Assembly (NCBI GenBank): GCA_015484595.1
Contig: WFMM01000014.1
Location: 1-34,046 of the forward strand
Direction: 5' to 3'
Length of the DNA stretch: 34,046 nucleotides
From: Nitrospirota bacterium
GTDB lineage: Bacteria; Nitrospirota; Thermodesulfovibrionia; Thermodesulfovibrionales; JdFR-85
Shown piece after piece: positions 1 to 8,691 of the stretch. The notes beneath the pieces are model-generated. The model was not told the origin of the DNA. It searched no databases and saw nothing but the letters and a program-made list of their open reading frames with translations. Each line of letters begins with the position of its first letter. The stretch's first letter is position 1. Both the position numbers and the translations under genes were made by a program.

Positions 1-2
1 GG

Positions 3-3000
3 TATGAGATACCTGTAAGCACGCTTACAGGTGGATTAAGTATGAACCAGGGTGAGTGGTACTGGCTTAAGCCAAAGCTTCAGTCATCAGGTGGGACAAA
101 GATATACGACAAGGGTGAGATAATGTTTCTCTACCAGAATGGTCCAACCTGCTCAGCCACAGCACCAACTGACCTTACTGCAACCAATGTCCAGTCAACT
201 CAGGTTGACCTTCAGTGGACTGCAGACTGCACAAACAACGACACATACAATGTCTATCGTGACGGCACACAGATTGCCTCAGGAATTGCCTGTACTGCAG
301 GCACCATGACATACACTGATACCACGGTATCAGCAAATACATCCTATACATACACGGTTCGTGGCTACAACAACACTGATGCCTGTGAAAGTGGTGATTC
401 AAATGCAGTAAATGTCACCACACCAAACTGCACGGAGGCAACACCTTCATCCATCATCTGGAACGGCACAAACACGGCAAGTGGTAACTTCAATGGTTCT
501 TCCTTCGTAACAGCAACAGACATCCAGAATCTGGAGTTCAAGATTACGCAAACGACAACAGGTAGCGGAGGATGTTTAGCAACAGGTGATTATCAGCAAT
601 CATCAAATACAGACAGACTTATAACATCCGTAAACGGCACACCATCAATGCACTTTAATATAGGAGACCAGATAACCATTGAATTTCATACAGCAACGAG
701 GTTTGGCGATGCAACTCAGGCATTAAATATCAAGGATTCGCAAAATAACAATATCGTTAATAACCAGCCAATGAACGAACAGCAACAGGGCACAGAGTGG
801 GTATATACTTACACTTGGAATACAAATGGTGCAAGTGCTGATTTTTATCAGATCGAGGTTAAGGACAAAGCAGATAATGACCCGAAGGCTGGAGTTACCA
901 TTGTGCTTGGTAATCCATCAGTTGGGATGTATTTCTATAGTGATGCAGGATACACAAACCAGACCGACACCTTTGCAGATGGTGACACAGTATATGTGGA
1001 GGTAAGGCTTAGTGGTAATGAGTCTACAATAAAAAAATCAGAGCTTAACAACTGGTACAACACAAAGGTTAATACAACCAATAATATAGACCAGACAGGT
1101 AAAACCTTCAGGTATCACTTTACTGTTAACTTTGCAAATGCTGGTATATCAAATGGCGATTGGGGTTATGTAAAGTGGCAGGGTAATACTGTTAACGATA
1201 GGTTTGAAAGAGCGATATATCGTAATGACAGCGGCTGTACAACGACAACTGAGACAGTCCTTCTCGACTGGAATCCTGACCCACAGGAGGCATCAGGAGT
1301 TCTGGTGGATGGTCAGCAGTATAACCTCTATGCAAGAGGTCAGGACCCAGAGTGTGGTACCATGTACTATGGTGACCCATCGGTTGCAAACACCACCGCT
1401 GACGGTGTTGCCCAGCAGTTTACATGGAGTGCCTGCACTGACCCTGACCCAACGACCGGTGTAACCGTCTCTCCTGCTTCTAACTCTACAGTAAACGGAA
1501 CAGTCACGGTTTCAGCTACCATTTCAGGTGAGACCACACCAGATGCAGGCTCAGCAACGGTGACCATCACAGGAAGCACGGCCTGTGATGTAACCTCTGC
1601 AGCTATGACATGGAACGCCACCTCAGGTGCGTGGGAGTACACCTGGGATACATCAGCCTGTGGCTCTGTAAACCCTGAATCTGGTATCACCATACAGGTT
1701 AACTACACTGACCCTGACTGCGGCACGGTTACCACAGGCACATCTAATAACATAACAATTGACAACCGTTGTCCAGCCACAGCACCAACAGACTTAAGCG
1801 GAACTGCGGCAAGCTCAAGTCAGGTTGACCTAACATGGACAGCTGATTGCACAGTAAACGATACTTACAATATCTATCGTGACGGCACACAGATTGCCTC
1901 AGGAATTGCCTGTACAGCAGGCACAATGACTTACAGCGACACCACAGTAGCACCTAACACCACTTATAACTACACTGTTCGTGGTTATGATAATGCACAG
2001 GCCTGTGAAAGCGGTGATTCAAATACTGCCACAGTAACCACACCAAATGGTCCGGTATACAACATAACATCCTGCACAGACTGTCACGGTCAGCCACCTG
2101 CTGAGGGTGCCACGAGGTCAGCAGGAACAGGTCAGCTTGGTGGTGGACAGGTAATCGGCTCACACTCAATCCATGTTACACAGCTTGGCCTTGCCTGCAC
2201 CGAGTGTCATGTGGACAATGGAACAAACCTCAGCCATCGTAATGGTGTAATCAACTTTGTAACGATTCGTGGTGGCTCCTATTCACCATCTGCTTCAGAG
2301 ACAGACCTTTCAAACACAGGTGAGCCGCTTCAGGACATAGAAGACGGCACAGGGCTTGGTACCTGTAATAACACTGGTTGTCACGGTGTGCAGTCACCAA
2401 CCTGGGGGACAACAACAAACAATCCAACCTGTTACAAGTGTCACGGCACACAGGCTAATGGAAACAATGCCCCAAGCTCAGCCTCAGATACACCAAGCGG
2501 CAATGCTAACAAGGTGGGAGCCCACCAGGCACACCTGCAGGCAATTGACAACTACAGTTCACCAATACAGTGCTCAGAGTGCCACACCGTGCCGAATGCA
2601 CCAATGGATGCAGGACACCTCTACGACGGCACAAACGACACCACCCTCATTCAGGCTGAACTTAACTTTGGCACACTGGCAACGAACAATGGTGCACCTG
2701 GCACATACAATTATTCAACACAGACCTGTGATGTTTACTGCCACAACGAGCAGTACTTTAAGAACGCTTGGGGTACAGGCACAGCACCCACATGGAACGA
2801 TTCAACCTATTTAAATGGCACGCAATCAGACTGTTCCAAATGTCATGGCGACCCACCTGGTGGCGGGCATCCATCGGTTGCACAGAACGCCTGCTCACAG
2901 TGTCATAATCATGTAAATGCAAACGGTAATGGATTTATTGATCCGACACTTCATGTAAACGGAAAGGTTGAGGGCGGGACTTGTACAACCTGTCATAACG

Positions 3001-4217
3001 GTGTCCCCACAGGTGCCACTTATGTAACGAGGGATGTAGTTGGCTCAGACTTTACACAGGCATCACGACATGTTATGGGTGGAACCGTGACGAACTGGGA
3101 TTGTATAGTCTGCCATGCTGAAGGTGATGCAAATCAAGCAGTAAACGGAAAAGTCTCCACTGACAGTGTGCTTCATCACAATGGAGGCACGCCTGTGGTT
3201 GACCTGAGAAATGTGGACAACCCAACACAGGTAGTGGTGCAGTGGGATAAAAACAACATAACCCCTGCAATGGAGAAAGGTCTTGATGATTTCTGCATGA
3301 CCTGTCACGACTCAAACGGTGCAAGCGGAATTGCAGTTGCATCAACGAACGACAGGATCACGCTTACACCAACCACTCAGGAGGCAATGGCACCCTTTAA
3401 TGACTCCGACGGTGGATACGGTGCTCTAAATGCAAGTGGGCCAACAGGGCATGCTACGAGGCCACATGTGGTGGATGTATATGACCAGTTCAACCCTGGA
3501 ACCTACACATGGCCAGCAGGTGATGGAACCATGCCAGGTGGCTTTACAGGCACGAATTACAATGGTAATGCCTCCCAGCACGCAGTAAGGGGTCCGAGAT
3601 ACAGCACGACGAATGCTAACTGGAACACCTGGGTAAACAGGACACTTAAGTCTGGGCAGAACCTTGCCACCTCAAGGGAGACCTCACAGCTACACTGTGC
3701 AGACTGTCATACGGTTGACCAGAATGCACACGGTGGTGCAAATGTCTTCATGCTTACAGCACAGGGCACGAGCAATACTGGCTCTGCAATAGATAAGACC
3801 TGCACCCAGTGCCATAGTTCAAATGTGTACCTTGGCGGTACAGGTGGCAGATGGGATCATAAAAATGAAGGTGATGTATGGCGGAGTCCTAACCTTGCAT
3901 CCTATTGGGACAACTCACAGTGTCTGCTCTGTCACGGTGGTGGTTCAGGCGACTTCAACGGCATGCCTGAACAGTATGGTGGTATTCACGGTATGAACAG
4001 CAATGATCCTCGTTCAAACACTCCACCATACAGGTTCATGGGTGGTTCCTATATCTATCCAAATCCTGGCGGTAACGGAAGCTGGAACTCTGCTGCTACC
4101 AGTACAACATGCTATGGAAGCTCATCGACAACTAAGTGGGCAAGCTGTAACAAACATGATGGCAGCACAGGTAGCAAAGGCTGGACATACAACTACGGAA
4201 GACCTACGACATACTAA
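3..4217 (+). CDS. multiheme c-type cytochrome with fibronectin-III domains, 5' end outside window
   Basis: The reading frame is open to the left edge, and residues before the first Met (position 42) continue a beta-rich domain without a signal peptide, so the true start lies upstream. Numbering from the Met at 42, FN3-like domains lie at about 33-127 and 580-675, with beta-sandwich-like Cys-containing segments between them. The C-terminal half, from residue 678 to 1298, holds 14 heme c attachment motifs: 12 CxxCH, one CxxxCH (CDVYCH) and one CxxxxCH (CNNTGCH, followed by CYKCH). The CxxxxCH...CxxCH pairing is the pattern known from Geobacter-type surface cytochromes. The final Cys pair (CYG...SCNKH) lacks a CH and probably forms a disulfide. 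The likely role is periplasmic or extracellular electron transfer, with the FN3 domains acting as adhesive or spacer modules. A terminator follows the stop directly. The family call is firm; the electron acceptor is unknown. Confidence 0.93.
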   Translation, partial: YEIPVSTLTGGLSMNQGEWYWLKPKLQSSGGTKIYDKGEIMFLYQNGPTCSATAPTDLTATNVQSTQVDLQWTADCTNNDTYNVYRDGTQIASGIACTAGTMTYTDTTVSANTSYTYTVRGYNNTDACESGDSNAVNVTTPNCTEATPSSIIWNGTNTASGNFNGSSFVTATDIQNLEFKITQTTTGSGGCLATGDYQQSSNTDRLITSVNGTPSMHFNIGDQITIEFHTATRFGDATQALNIKDSQNNNIVNNQPMNEQQQGTEWVYTYTWNTNGASADFYQIEVKDKADNDPKAGVTIVLGNPSVGMYFYSDAGYTNQTDTFADGDTVYVEVRLSGNESTIKKSELNNWYNTKVNTTNNIDQTGKTFRYHFTVNFANAGISNGDWGYVKWQGNTVNDRFERAIYRNDSGCTTTTETVLLDWNPDPQEASGVLVDGQQYNLYARGQDPECGTMYYGDPSVANTTADGVAQQFTWSACTDPDPTTGVTVSPASNSTVNGTVTVSATISGETTPDAGSATVTITGSTACDVTSAAMTWNATSGAWEYTWDTSACGSVNPESGITIQVNYTDPDCGTVTTGTSNNITIDNRCPATAPTDLSGTAASSSQVDLTWTADCTVNDTYNIYRDGTQIASGIACTAGTMTYSDTTVAPNTTYNYTVRGYDNAQACESGDSNTATVTTPNGPVYNITSCTDCHGQPPAEGATRSAGTGQLGGGQVIGSHSIHVTQLGLACTECHVDNGTNLSHRNGVINFVTIRGGSYSPSASETDLSNTGEPLQDIEDGTGLGTCNNTGCHGVQSPTWGTTTNNPTCYKCHGTQANGNNAPSSASDTPSGNANKVGAHQAHLQAIDNYSSPIQCSECHTVPNAPMDAGHLYDGTNDTTLIQAELNFGTLATNNGAPGTYNYSTQTCDVYCHNEQYFKNAWGTGTAPTWNDSTYLNGTQSDCSKCHGDPPGGGHPSVAQNACSQCHNHVNANGNGFIDPTLHVNGKVEGGTCTTCHNGVPTGATYVTRDVVGSDFTQASRHVMGGTVTNWDCIVCHAEGDANQAVNGKVSTDSVLHHNGGTPVVDLRNVDNPTQVVVQWDKNNITPAMEKGLDDFCMTCHDSNGASGIAVASTNDRITLTPTTQEAMAPFNDSDGGYGALNASGPTGHATRPHVVDVYDQFNPGTYTWPAGDGTMPGGFTGTNYNGNASQHAVRGPRYSTTNANWNTWVNRTLKSGQNLATSRETSQLHCADCHTVDQNAHGGANVFMLTAQGTSNTGSAIDKTCTQCHSSNVYLGGTGGRWDHKNEGDVWRSPNLASYWDNSQCLLCHGGGSGDFNGMPEQYGGIHGMNSNDPRSNTPPYRFMGGSYIYPNPGGNGSWNSAATSTTCYGSSSTTKWASCNKHDGSTGSKGWTYNYGRPTTY
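253..295 (+). repeat. 43-bp exact internal repeat, copy 1 (FN3 domain 1)
   Basis: These 43 bases are identical to 1873-1915, inside the two FN3 domains of the multiheme cytochrome, 1620 bp (540 codons) apart. The flanking codons already differ at synonymous positions, so the identical core suggests recent duplication or gene conversion of the module. Confidence 0.9.
1873..1915 (+). repeat. 43-bp exact internal repeat, copy 2 (FN3 domain 2)
   Basis: Second copy of the 43-base identical block at 253-295; it encodes the YRDGTQIASGIACT strand region of the second FN3 domain. Confidence 0.9.
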
Positions 4218-4249
4218 GATTTGTTTGAGAAAAAAAGATAGAAGTTAAG

Positions 4250-4280
4250 AAAAAGGGCGGCTTTAAGCCGCCCTTTTTCT
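4250..4280 (+). terminator. intrinsic terminator after the multiheme cytochrome
   Basis: A perfect hairpin: five A then GGGCGGC, a short TTTAA loop, then GCCGCCC followed by five T. It lies 32 nt after the cytochrome stop. Because the A and T tracts also pair, it could work in both directions, but no minus-strand gene ends here. Confidence 0.93.
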
Positions 4281-4396
4281 TTGAAAATACATAGCTAATA
4301 TCTAATGCAATTCAGAGAGCTATAATCTTTTACAAGACAATGGGAGAATCGGGGAAAGAAAAGTTTCTTAAGCATATTGTTGCTTCTGGCGGGTAA

Positions 4397-4426
4397 TTGA
4401 TACATTGGATATAGGTATATTATAAT
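4397..4426 (+). promoter_or_regulatory. sigma70-type promoter of the RHH/PIN operon
   Basis: TTGATA at 4397-4402 and a perfect TATAAT at 4421-4426 with an 18-bp spacer. Transcription would start near 4433, about 25 nt before the antitoxin start codon. Confidence 0.75.
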
Positions 4427-4440
4427 GTATACATATACAT
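4425..4440. promoter_or_regulatory. palindromic operator candidate overlapping the -10 and start site
   Basis: A perfect inverted repeat, ATGTATA-CA-TATACAT, begins inside the -10 box and covers the predicted start site. RHH antitoxins typically repress their own operon from short palindromes in this position. The binding assignment is inference. Confidence 0.6.
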
Positions 4441-4457
4441 CATTTATGGAGGAATGT

Positions 4458-4727
4458 ATGGCTGTTGCAGAAAAGAGGACACAGGTTTACTTTCCTGAGG
4501 ACTTGTATAAGCGTCTTAAAAGGCGAGCAAAGAAAGAGGGAAAGTCAGTTGCAGCCCTTATCAGGGAGGCTTCAGAAGAGTACCTGAAAAAAGAAGAGAG
4601 AGAGATTGACTGGGAAAACGACCCTCTTTTGAAGGCTATCGGGTTCTGTAAAGTAGATGTGGATGACCTGTCTGTCAATCATGACCATTATCTCTATGGT
4701 GCACCTAAAAGGAAGGCAAAGCATTGA
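4458..4727 (+). CDS. ribbon-helix-helix antitoxin (VapB/CopG-type)
   Basis: An 89-residue protein. I chose the ATG at 4458 because GGAGGA lies 4 nt upstream and the RHH strand (TQVYFPEDLYKRLKRRAKKEGKSV) then follows at the usual distance; the ATGs at 4425 and 4446 lack a ribosome site, and 4425 lies inside the -10 box. Residues about 6-50 form the DNA-binding RHH fold. The C-terminal part (LSVNHDHYLYG) resembles the toxin-neutralising tail of VapB-type antitoxins. Its stop codon overlaps the toxin start by one base (TGATG), so translation is coupled. It is probably repressed by its own complex through the palindrome at 4425-4440. Confidence 0.88.
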   Translation: MAVAEKRTQVYFPEDLYKRLKRRAKKEGKSVAALIREASEEYLKKEEREIDWENDPLLKAIGFCKVDVDDLSVNHDHYLYGAPKRKAKH

Positions 4728-5128
4728 TGGTCTTTTTTGATACCAGTGCTGCAGTGGCACTTTTTCTTGAAAAGGACAGGAATCACGAAGAGGCAAAAAC
4801 ACTTGTTCAAAAGGCGATCCAGAAGAGACAGATATTGTTGATAACTGACTATATATTTGATGAGACAATAACAACAATGCTTGCCCGTGCTGGTCACAGC
4901 GATGCAGTTAAGGCAGGCAGATTTCTTCTTGTAAGTTCTATTGTAAAAATAATCTATCTTGACACTGAATTGAAGCTTCGTGCATGGGAGTATTTCAAGA
5001 GGCACAAAGACAAAAACTTCTCCTTCACTGACTGCACCAGTTTTGTCCTTATGAAAGAGATGGGACTCAGACATTACATTGCCTTTGACGAGCATTTCAG
5101 CCAGGTTGGGTTTACTATATTTGAATGA
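4727..5128 (+). CDS. PIN-domain ribonuclease toxin (VapC-like)
   Basis: A 133-residue single PIN domain. The ATG at 4727 overlaps the antitoxin stop; an in-frame TTG three bases earlier is less likely. The acidic metal-binding set expected of PIN nucleases is visible: D5 in the opening FFDTS strand, the Glu of the DYIFDET helix, and the FTDCTSF acidic motif late in the protein, followed by the typical tail in which AFDEHFSQVGF occupies the usual 'D..F' position. The family acts as an Mg2+-dependent endoribonuclease, commonly on tRNA or rRNA; the target here cannot be read from sequence. It looks intact, so the pair is probably functional. A small hairpin follows the gene. Confidence 0.9.
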   Translation: MVFFDTSAAVALFLEKDRNHEEAKTLVQKAIQKRQILLITDYIFDETITTMLARAGHSDAVKAGRFLLVSSIVKIIYLDTELKLRAWEYFKRHKDKNFSFTDCTSFVLMKEMGLRHYIAFDEHFSQVGFTIFE

Positions 5129-5135
5129 AAATCGC

Positions 5136-5169
5136 ATCCTGCATTTCCCTCAATGGGAAATGCGGGGAT
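5136..5169 (+). other. hairpin downstream of the PIN toxin
   Basis: Inverted repeat GCATTTCCC (5141-5149) / GGGAAATGC (5155-5163), extended by ATCC/GGAT outside a small bulge. No T tract follows, so it is not a canonical intrinsic terminator; it may protect the 3' end of the mRNA. The rest of 5129-5279 shows nothing clear except AAGGTGA near 5264-5270, the ribosome site of the next gene. Confidence 0.5.
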
Positions 5170-5279
5170 ATAATAAACAATGTTATTAAAGAGGACAGGT
5201 CTTGCACTTTATGAAAAAAATATCATTTGGTATGCTGTCCAAAGTATCAGAAGTAGATACTCAAAGGTGATATACAGGT

Positions 5280-6755
5280 ATGAATAAATTAACCTATAAG
5301 TTGATATTTACATTATGTATTACATCTATCCTTTTTATTTCATCCTGCACAAATAGGGGGTTGAAAAAGAAGTACCCTGTCCTTGGAAGAGAGCCCATAA
5401 AGGATGTGTTTGTTTGTGAAGACCACTCCGAAGTCCTTACGGAATGGGCAAAAAGGGGATTCAGGGATATTACGGTAATACATGTTGATGCCCACGATGA
5501 CCTTGGATTCATTGACGAGGGGAAAATTAAAGGGATTAAAAAACTGATTGATGAAAAAAACTGGCAGGAGCTTGAGAAGGAAAGAGACAGAGGAGCAAAG
5601 GGGCTTTACACGCTTGCCAACTTTCTCTACGCAGCAGCACACACAGGCATTGTTAAAAAGGTTTACTGGGTAATGCCCTTTGATTTCTTCCTTCACGCTG
5701 GAGGTGGAGAAAAACTGAGAAATTTCCTGAAGATAGGTGGAGGGTCTTTGATGAATCCCCTTGAGGTTGAGGCAATGAAGATGGAGTTTGGCTGTCTTAC
5801 GGGAACACTAAAGGGAATAGATGTAAGTATCTGTGGACCTGAAACATTACCCAGAATAGGCATACCCGTAGTTCTTGATATAGATACTGATTTTTTTCCT
5901 ACATATTCTCTTGAAAGAAACTGGACGAAGCTTCAGGGTATCAAGGCATTCTTTGATGCCCTTTACAATAGAAACATAATGCTCAGATATGTGGATATTA
6001 CCTATTCAGTGAATAAGGGGTATCTGAAACCCATCCATCGCTGGCTCGTTGATGTAATAAAGGACATCCTTCAAAAACCGGATATCATAAAACAGCCCTC
6101 TCCTCCAGAGTTGTGGGCTTTTCTTGATGTAGTTGACTATGCCCTGATAGCTGGAAAACCCGGAGAGGGAGAAAAGACCCTGAAAGAGGCACTTAAGAAG
6201 TATCCAGAAAATCTTTCCATCAGGGCTTACGATGCTTACTACAGTCTCGTTTACAGAGGGGATTACGATTCAGCACTTAAAAAGGCAGTGAAGCTCTGCA
6301 AAGAAGACAAGAGGTATTATTATCTCCTTCCCTTTCTTGGAAAAGTGATTAAAGACAGCAAGTATCCTGAAAGGGCTGAGCCCTTTTACAAACAGGCTTT
6401 AGAGCTGGTGCCAGATAACTTTTACTTTAACAGGGAATACGGCAGGTATCTGTTAAAAGTGAAGCGATATGATGAGGCTATGGTTTATTTAAAAAAGGCT
6501 GTCTCCCTTGAGGATGATATGTATGTATGGCTCAGGCTTGGTGATGCCGCCTATGAGGCAGGCCGTAAAAAGGAGGCTGCAGGGTTTTACGAAAGGGCCC
6601 TCCTTGAATACGACCCCCTTGTAGGTATTAATCTGAGCAAGGAAAACGGAAGAAGTATAAAGAGGATGATGGAGTATTTCAGGTCTAAAGGAAGAGACGA
6701 CCTGGCACAGAAGGCTGGTATGATATTGCTAACAGAGGGTGGAAGACTGAGGTGA
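5280..6755 (+). CDS. lipoprotein with UPF0489 (arginase-like) domain and C-terminal TPR repeats
   Basis: A 491-residue protein with a lipoprotein signal: hydrophobic residues 8-20 and lipobox ISSC with Cys23. Residues about 40-260 match the UPF0489 pattern: VCEDHSEVL, the arginase-type metal motif HVDAHDDL (H68, D70, H72, D74), NFLYAAAH...VKKVYWVMP (114-133) and DIDTDFF (D200, D202, D204). UPF0489 has an arginase/deacetylase-like core and, as I recall, includes peptide arginases that convert Arg to ornithine in ribosomal peptides. Residues about 285-490 are TPR-like helices. The expected location is the outer face of a membrane, which is unusual for this family. It opens the operon, and its TGA overlaps the GTG of the ResB gene. 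Substrate unknown; the domain call is good, the activity inferred. Confidence 0.8.
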   Translation: MNKLTYKLIFTLCITSILFISSCTNRGLKKKYPVLGREPIKDVFVCEDHSEVLTEWAKRGFRDITVIHVDAHDDLGFIDEGKIKGIKKLIDEKNWQELEKERDRGAKGLYTLANFLYAAAHTGIVKKVYWVMPFDFFLHAGGGEKLRNFLKIGGGSLMNPLEVEAMKMEFGCLTGTLKGIDVSICGPETLPRIGIPVVLDIDTDFFPTYSLERNWTKLQGIKAFFDALYNRNIMLRYVDITYSVNKGYLKPIHRWLVDVIKDILQKPDIIKQPSPPELWAFLDVVDYALIAGKPGEGEKTLKEALKKYPENLSIRAYDAYYSLVYRGDYDSALKKAVKLCKEDKRYYYLLPFLGKVIKDSKYPERAEPFYKQALELVPDNFYFNREYGRYLLKVKRYDEAMVYLKKAVSLEDDMYVWLRLGDAAYEAGRKKEAAGFYERALLEYDPLVGINLSKENGRSIKRMMEYFRSKGRDDLAQKAGMILLTEGGRLR

Positions 6756-8143
6756 GCCTTGCTGGGGGCATCTATAACAGGTTTAAGAGTGTCAAGACCA
6801 CTGCTTTTATATTTGGCTCTTTGATTGTGGTTTATTTTGCCGGTCTCGTCATACCGCAAAAGACACTTTTTTCTTCTTACAGTGAATATCAGACATGGCT
6901 CCAAAAAAGCATCTTTTACAGGCTCTTTGACCTTCTTGGACTTACGGACATATATCTGTCGCCCATCACTATCGGTCTGCTCGTGTTGTTTTTCCTGAAT
7001 CTGCTTGTTGTGGTTGGCGAAAGGACAAAGCTGGTGATGAGGAAGGTCTATTTAACAGCTAAGCCGAGTTTAATGGGGCCCGAGGAGATAAAGGGCAGAC
7101 AGTCACATCTAAGTATAGAGACCACTCTTAATCGAGAGGCTGTCTTTGATAAGGTCCTCAGGATATTGAGAAGGAACAGGTGGAAGCCACTCAGAGTAGA
7201 CACTACAGGGATGGCTTTTTTAATTAAGAACAGGTTATCTCCTGTGGGGTTTTTGCTATTCCATCTTAGTTTTCTGCTCTGTCTGATAGGTGGATTGCTA
7301 ATTACATATACCCGTTTTTATGGTTATCTGACCATAACAGAGGGTCAGAGACTCGGAGATGCAAGGCCACACATAACGAGGATAATAAAAAAACCTAAGA
7401 TATTTAAGGAACTACCCCATTTTGGTTTGAGCCTTATAAGGGTTGAGCCTCAATACCAGAAGGATGTTCCCACTGACCTGTTTGTCTATCTTGATGTATT
7501 ATACAGGGGGAAGGTAAAAAGGGAGGTTCTTAAGGTGAACGAACCTGTAAAAAGAGGACCTCTCAGTCTTGTGGTTCAGGACATCTGGCTTGCCCCATTG
7601 ATGGTGGTAAGAGATGACAGGGGAAGAATGATAGACGGTGCCTATGTTGCACTGAATCTGCTTCACGGGCAGGAGGATTCCTTCTGGTTTGACAGCTTGA
7701 AGGGCTACAGGTTTTATGCCATATTCTTTCCTGATTATGTGGAGCGTGACGGTGTGGAGACCACAAAGAGCATTGTGATAAGAAACCCTGCCCTTCATCT
7801 GAGGGTGGAAAGGGATGGCAATGCGGTTGCAGAGGGCACCTTAAAACCCAAAGAGTCTTTGAGGTTTGATAGATACAGCATATCCTTTCAGGGATACCGT
7901 TACAGCGTGTATCTTAATGTGATAAGAGAATACGGCAGGGTGCCACTTATAGCAGGGTTTGTGCTTGCCCTTGCAGGATTACTTATGAGATTGATTTTCT
8001 ATCAGAAAAGGCTCTGGGTGGCTGTTTCAGGAGCTGGAGAAAACTCAGTGGTGCTGATTTATGGAAGAAGTGAGTATTTTCATTTGAGTTTTAAAGAGGA
8101 ACTTAAGAGGCTTTCTGAAAGGATAGGAGATGCCCTGAGATGA
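6752..8143 (+). CDS. resB: ResB/Ccs1-type cytochrome c biogenesis protein
   Basis: A 463-residue membrane protein starting with GTG that overlaps the previous stop (GTGA). Topology is typical of ResB: TM1 near residues 17-36, TM2 near 68-90, TM3 near 163-187, a large periplasmic domain of about 200 residues, and a last TM near 393-412. The N-terminal stretch FKSVKTTAFIFGSLIVVYFAG and the VGFLLFHLSFLLCLIGG helix are characteristic. ResB works with CcsA/ResC as the System II heme exporter and holocytochrome c synthase at the periplasmic face; the CcsA partner lies at 13054. The abundant CxxCH proteins in the window are plausible clients. No defect is visible. Confidence 0.87.
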   Translation: MSLAGGIYNRFKSVKTTAFIFGSLIVVYFAGLVIPQKTLFSSYSEYQTWLQKSIFYRLFDLLGLTDIYLSPITIGLLVLFFLNLLVVVGERTKLVMRKVYLTAKPSLMGPEEIKGRQSHLSIETTLNREAVFDKVLRILRRNRWKPLRVDTTGMAFLIKNRLSPVGFLLFHLSFLLCLIGGLLITYTRFYGYLTITEGQRLGDARPHITRIIKKPKIFKELPHFGLSLIRVEPQYQKDVPTDLFVYLDVLYRGKVKREVLKVNEPVKRGPLSLVVQDIWLAPLMVVRDDRGRMIDGAYVALNLLHGQEDSFWFDSLKGYRFYAIFFPDYVERDGVETTKSIVIRNPALHLRVERDGNAVAEGTLKPKESLRFDRYSISFQGYRYSVYLNVIREYGRVPLIAGFVLALAGLLMRLIFYQKRLWVAVSGAGENSVVLIYGRSEYFHLSFKEELKRLSERIGDALR

Positions 8144-8691
8144 TAAGGAATCTCTTTGTAACACTGATTATACCGGTTTTGCTTGCCTTTGGAGTCTGTT
8201 ATCTTCAGGCCCCATCTGGCGGGGCCTATCTCAGGTACCACCTGGGTTTATACGACCTTAAGAAGGAGGAAAAACTGATAAAGAAGTCCATAAAGCAGTT
8301 TAACATAGACTACGCAACGGTGTTTAACACAGGAGGCACAACCTATGTGATTGATGAGTACCCTGCTGCAAATCTCGTAAAAAGAAGGACCTATCAGGAG
8401 GCAAACATCTGGGCGAGACAGAAGATGGTGCTCGTTTACGACAGGGATAAGACCACCATTGAAGGCATCAGGTTTTACAGCCCCTTCAGGGCAGTGGTTG
8501 TGGCAAAGGAACTCTGGTTTTTGAACTTTCAGGACATAAAAACCAGGGATTATCTGAGCCCCCTTAAGGCAGACAAGATCAGGGTGAGATACCTGATGAA
8601 GAAGGTGCCTGGTAAGGGCTGGATCGTGCAGGAGTACGAGGTTTACTCTGACACTGAAAAGGTAACCACAGAGGTGGACAGACCATGGTAA
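8140..8691 (+). CDS. membrane-anchored periplasmic protein of unknown function
   Basis: 183 residues; the ATG overlaps the ResB stop (ATGA) and the 3' end overlaps the next gene by 7 nt, so it is part of the same translationally coupled operon. A single N-terminal hydrophobic segment (about residues 4-22) would anchor a soluble extracytoplasmic domain. The C-terminal part is rich in beta-type strands and charged residues (FYSPFRAVVVAKELWFLNFQDI; YEVYSDTEKVTTEVD). I see no CxxC, heme or catalytic motif and do not recognise the family. Its position between two ResB-like genes suggests an accessory subunit of that complex. Confidence 0.8.
   Translation: MIRNLFVTLIIPVLLAFGVCYLQAPSGGAYLRYHLGLYDLKKEEKLIKKSIKQFNIDYATVFNTGGTTYVIDEYPAANLVKRRTYQEANIWARQKMVLVYDRDKTTIEGIRFYSPFRAVVVAKELWFLNFQDIKTRDYLSPLKADKIRVRYLMKKVPGKGWIVQEYEVYSDTEKVTTEVDRPW

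Noticed and set aside
1367-1693. minus-strand ORF of 108 codons inside the multiheme cytochrome
   Set aside because: Antisense shadow of repetitive Thr/Ser-rich coding sequence; no ribosome site or domain.
5141-5163. intrinsic terminator after the PIN toxin
   Set aside because: The hairpin is perfect but no T tract follows on either strand, so I list it only as a hairpin.
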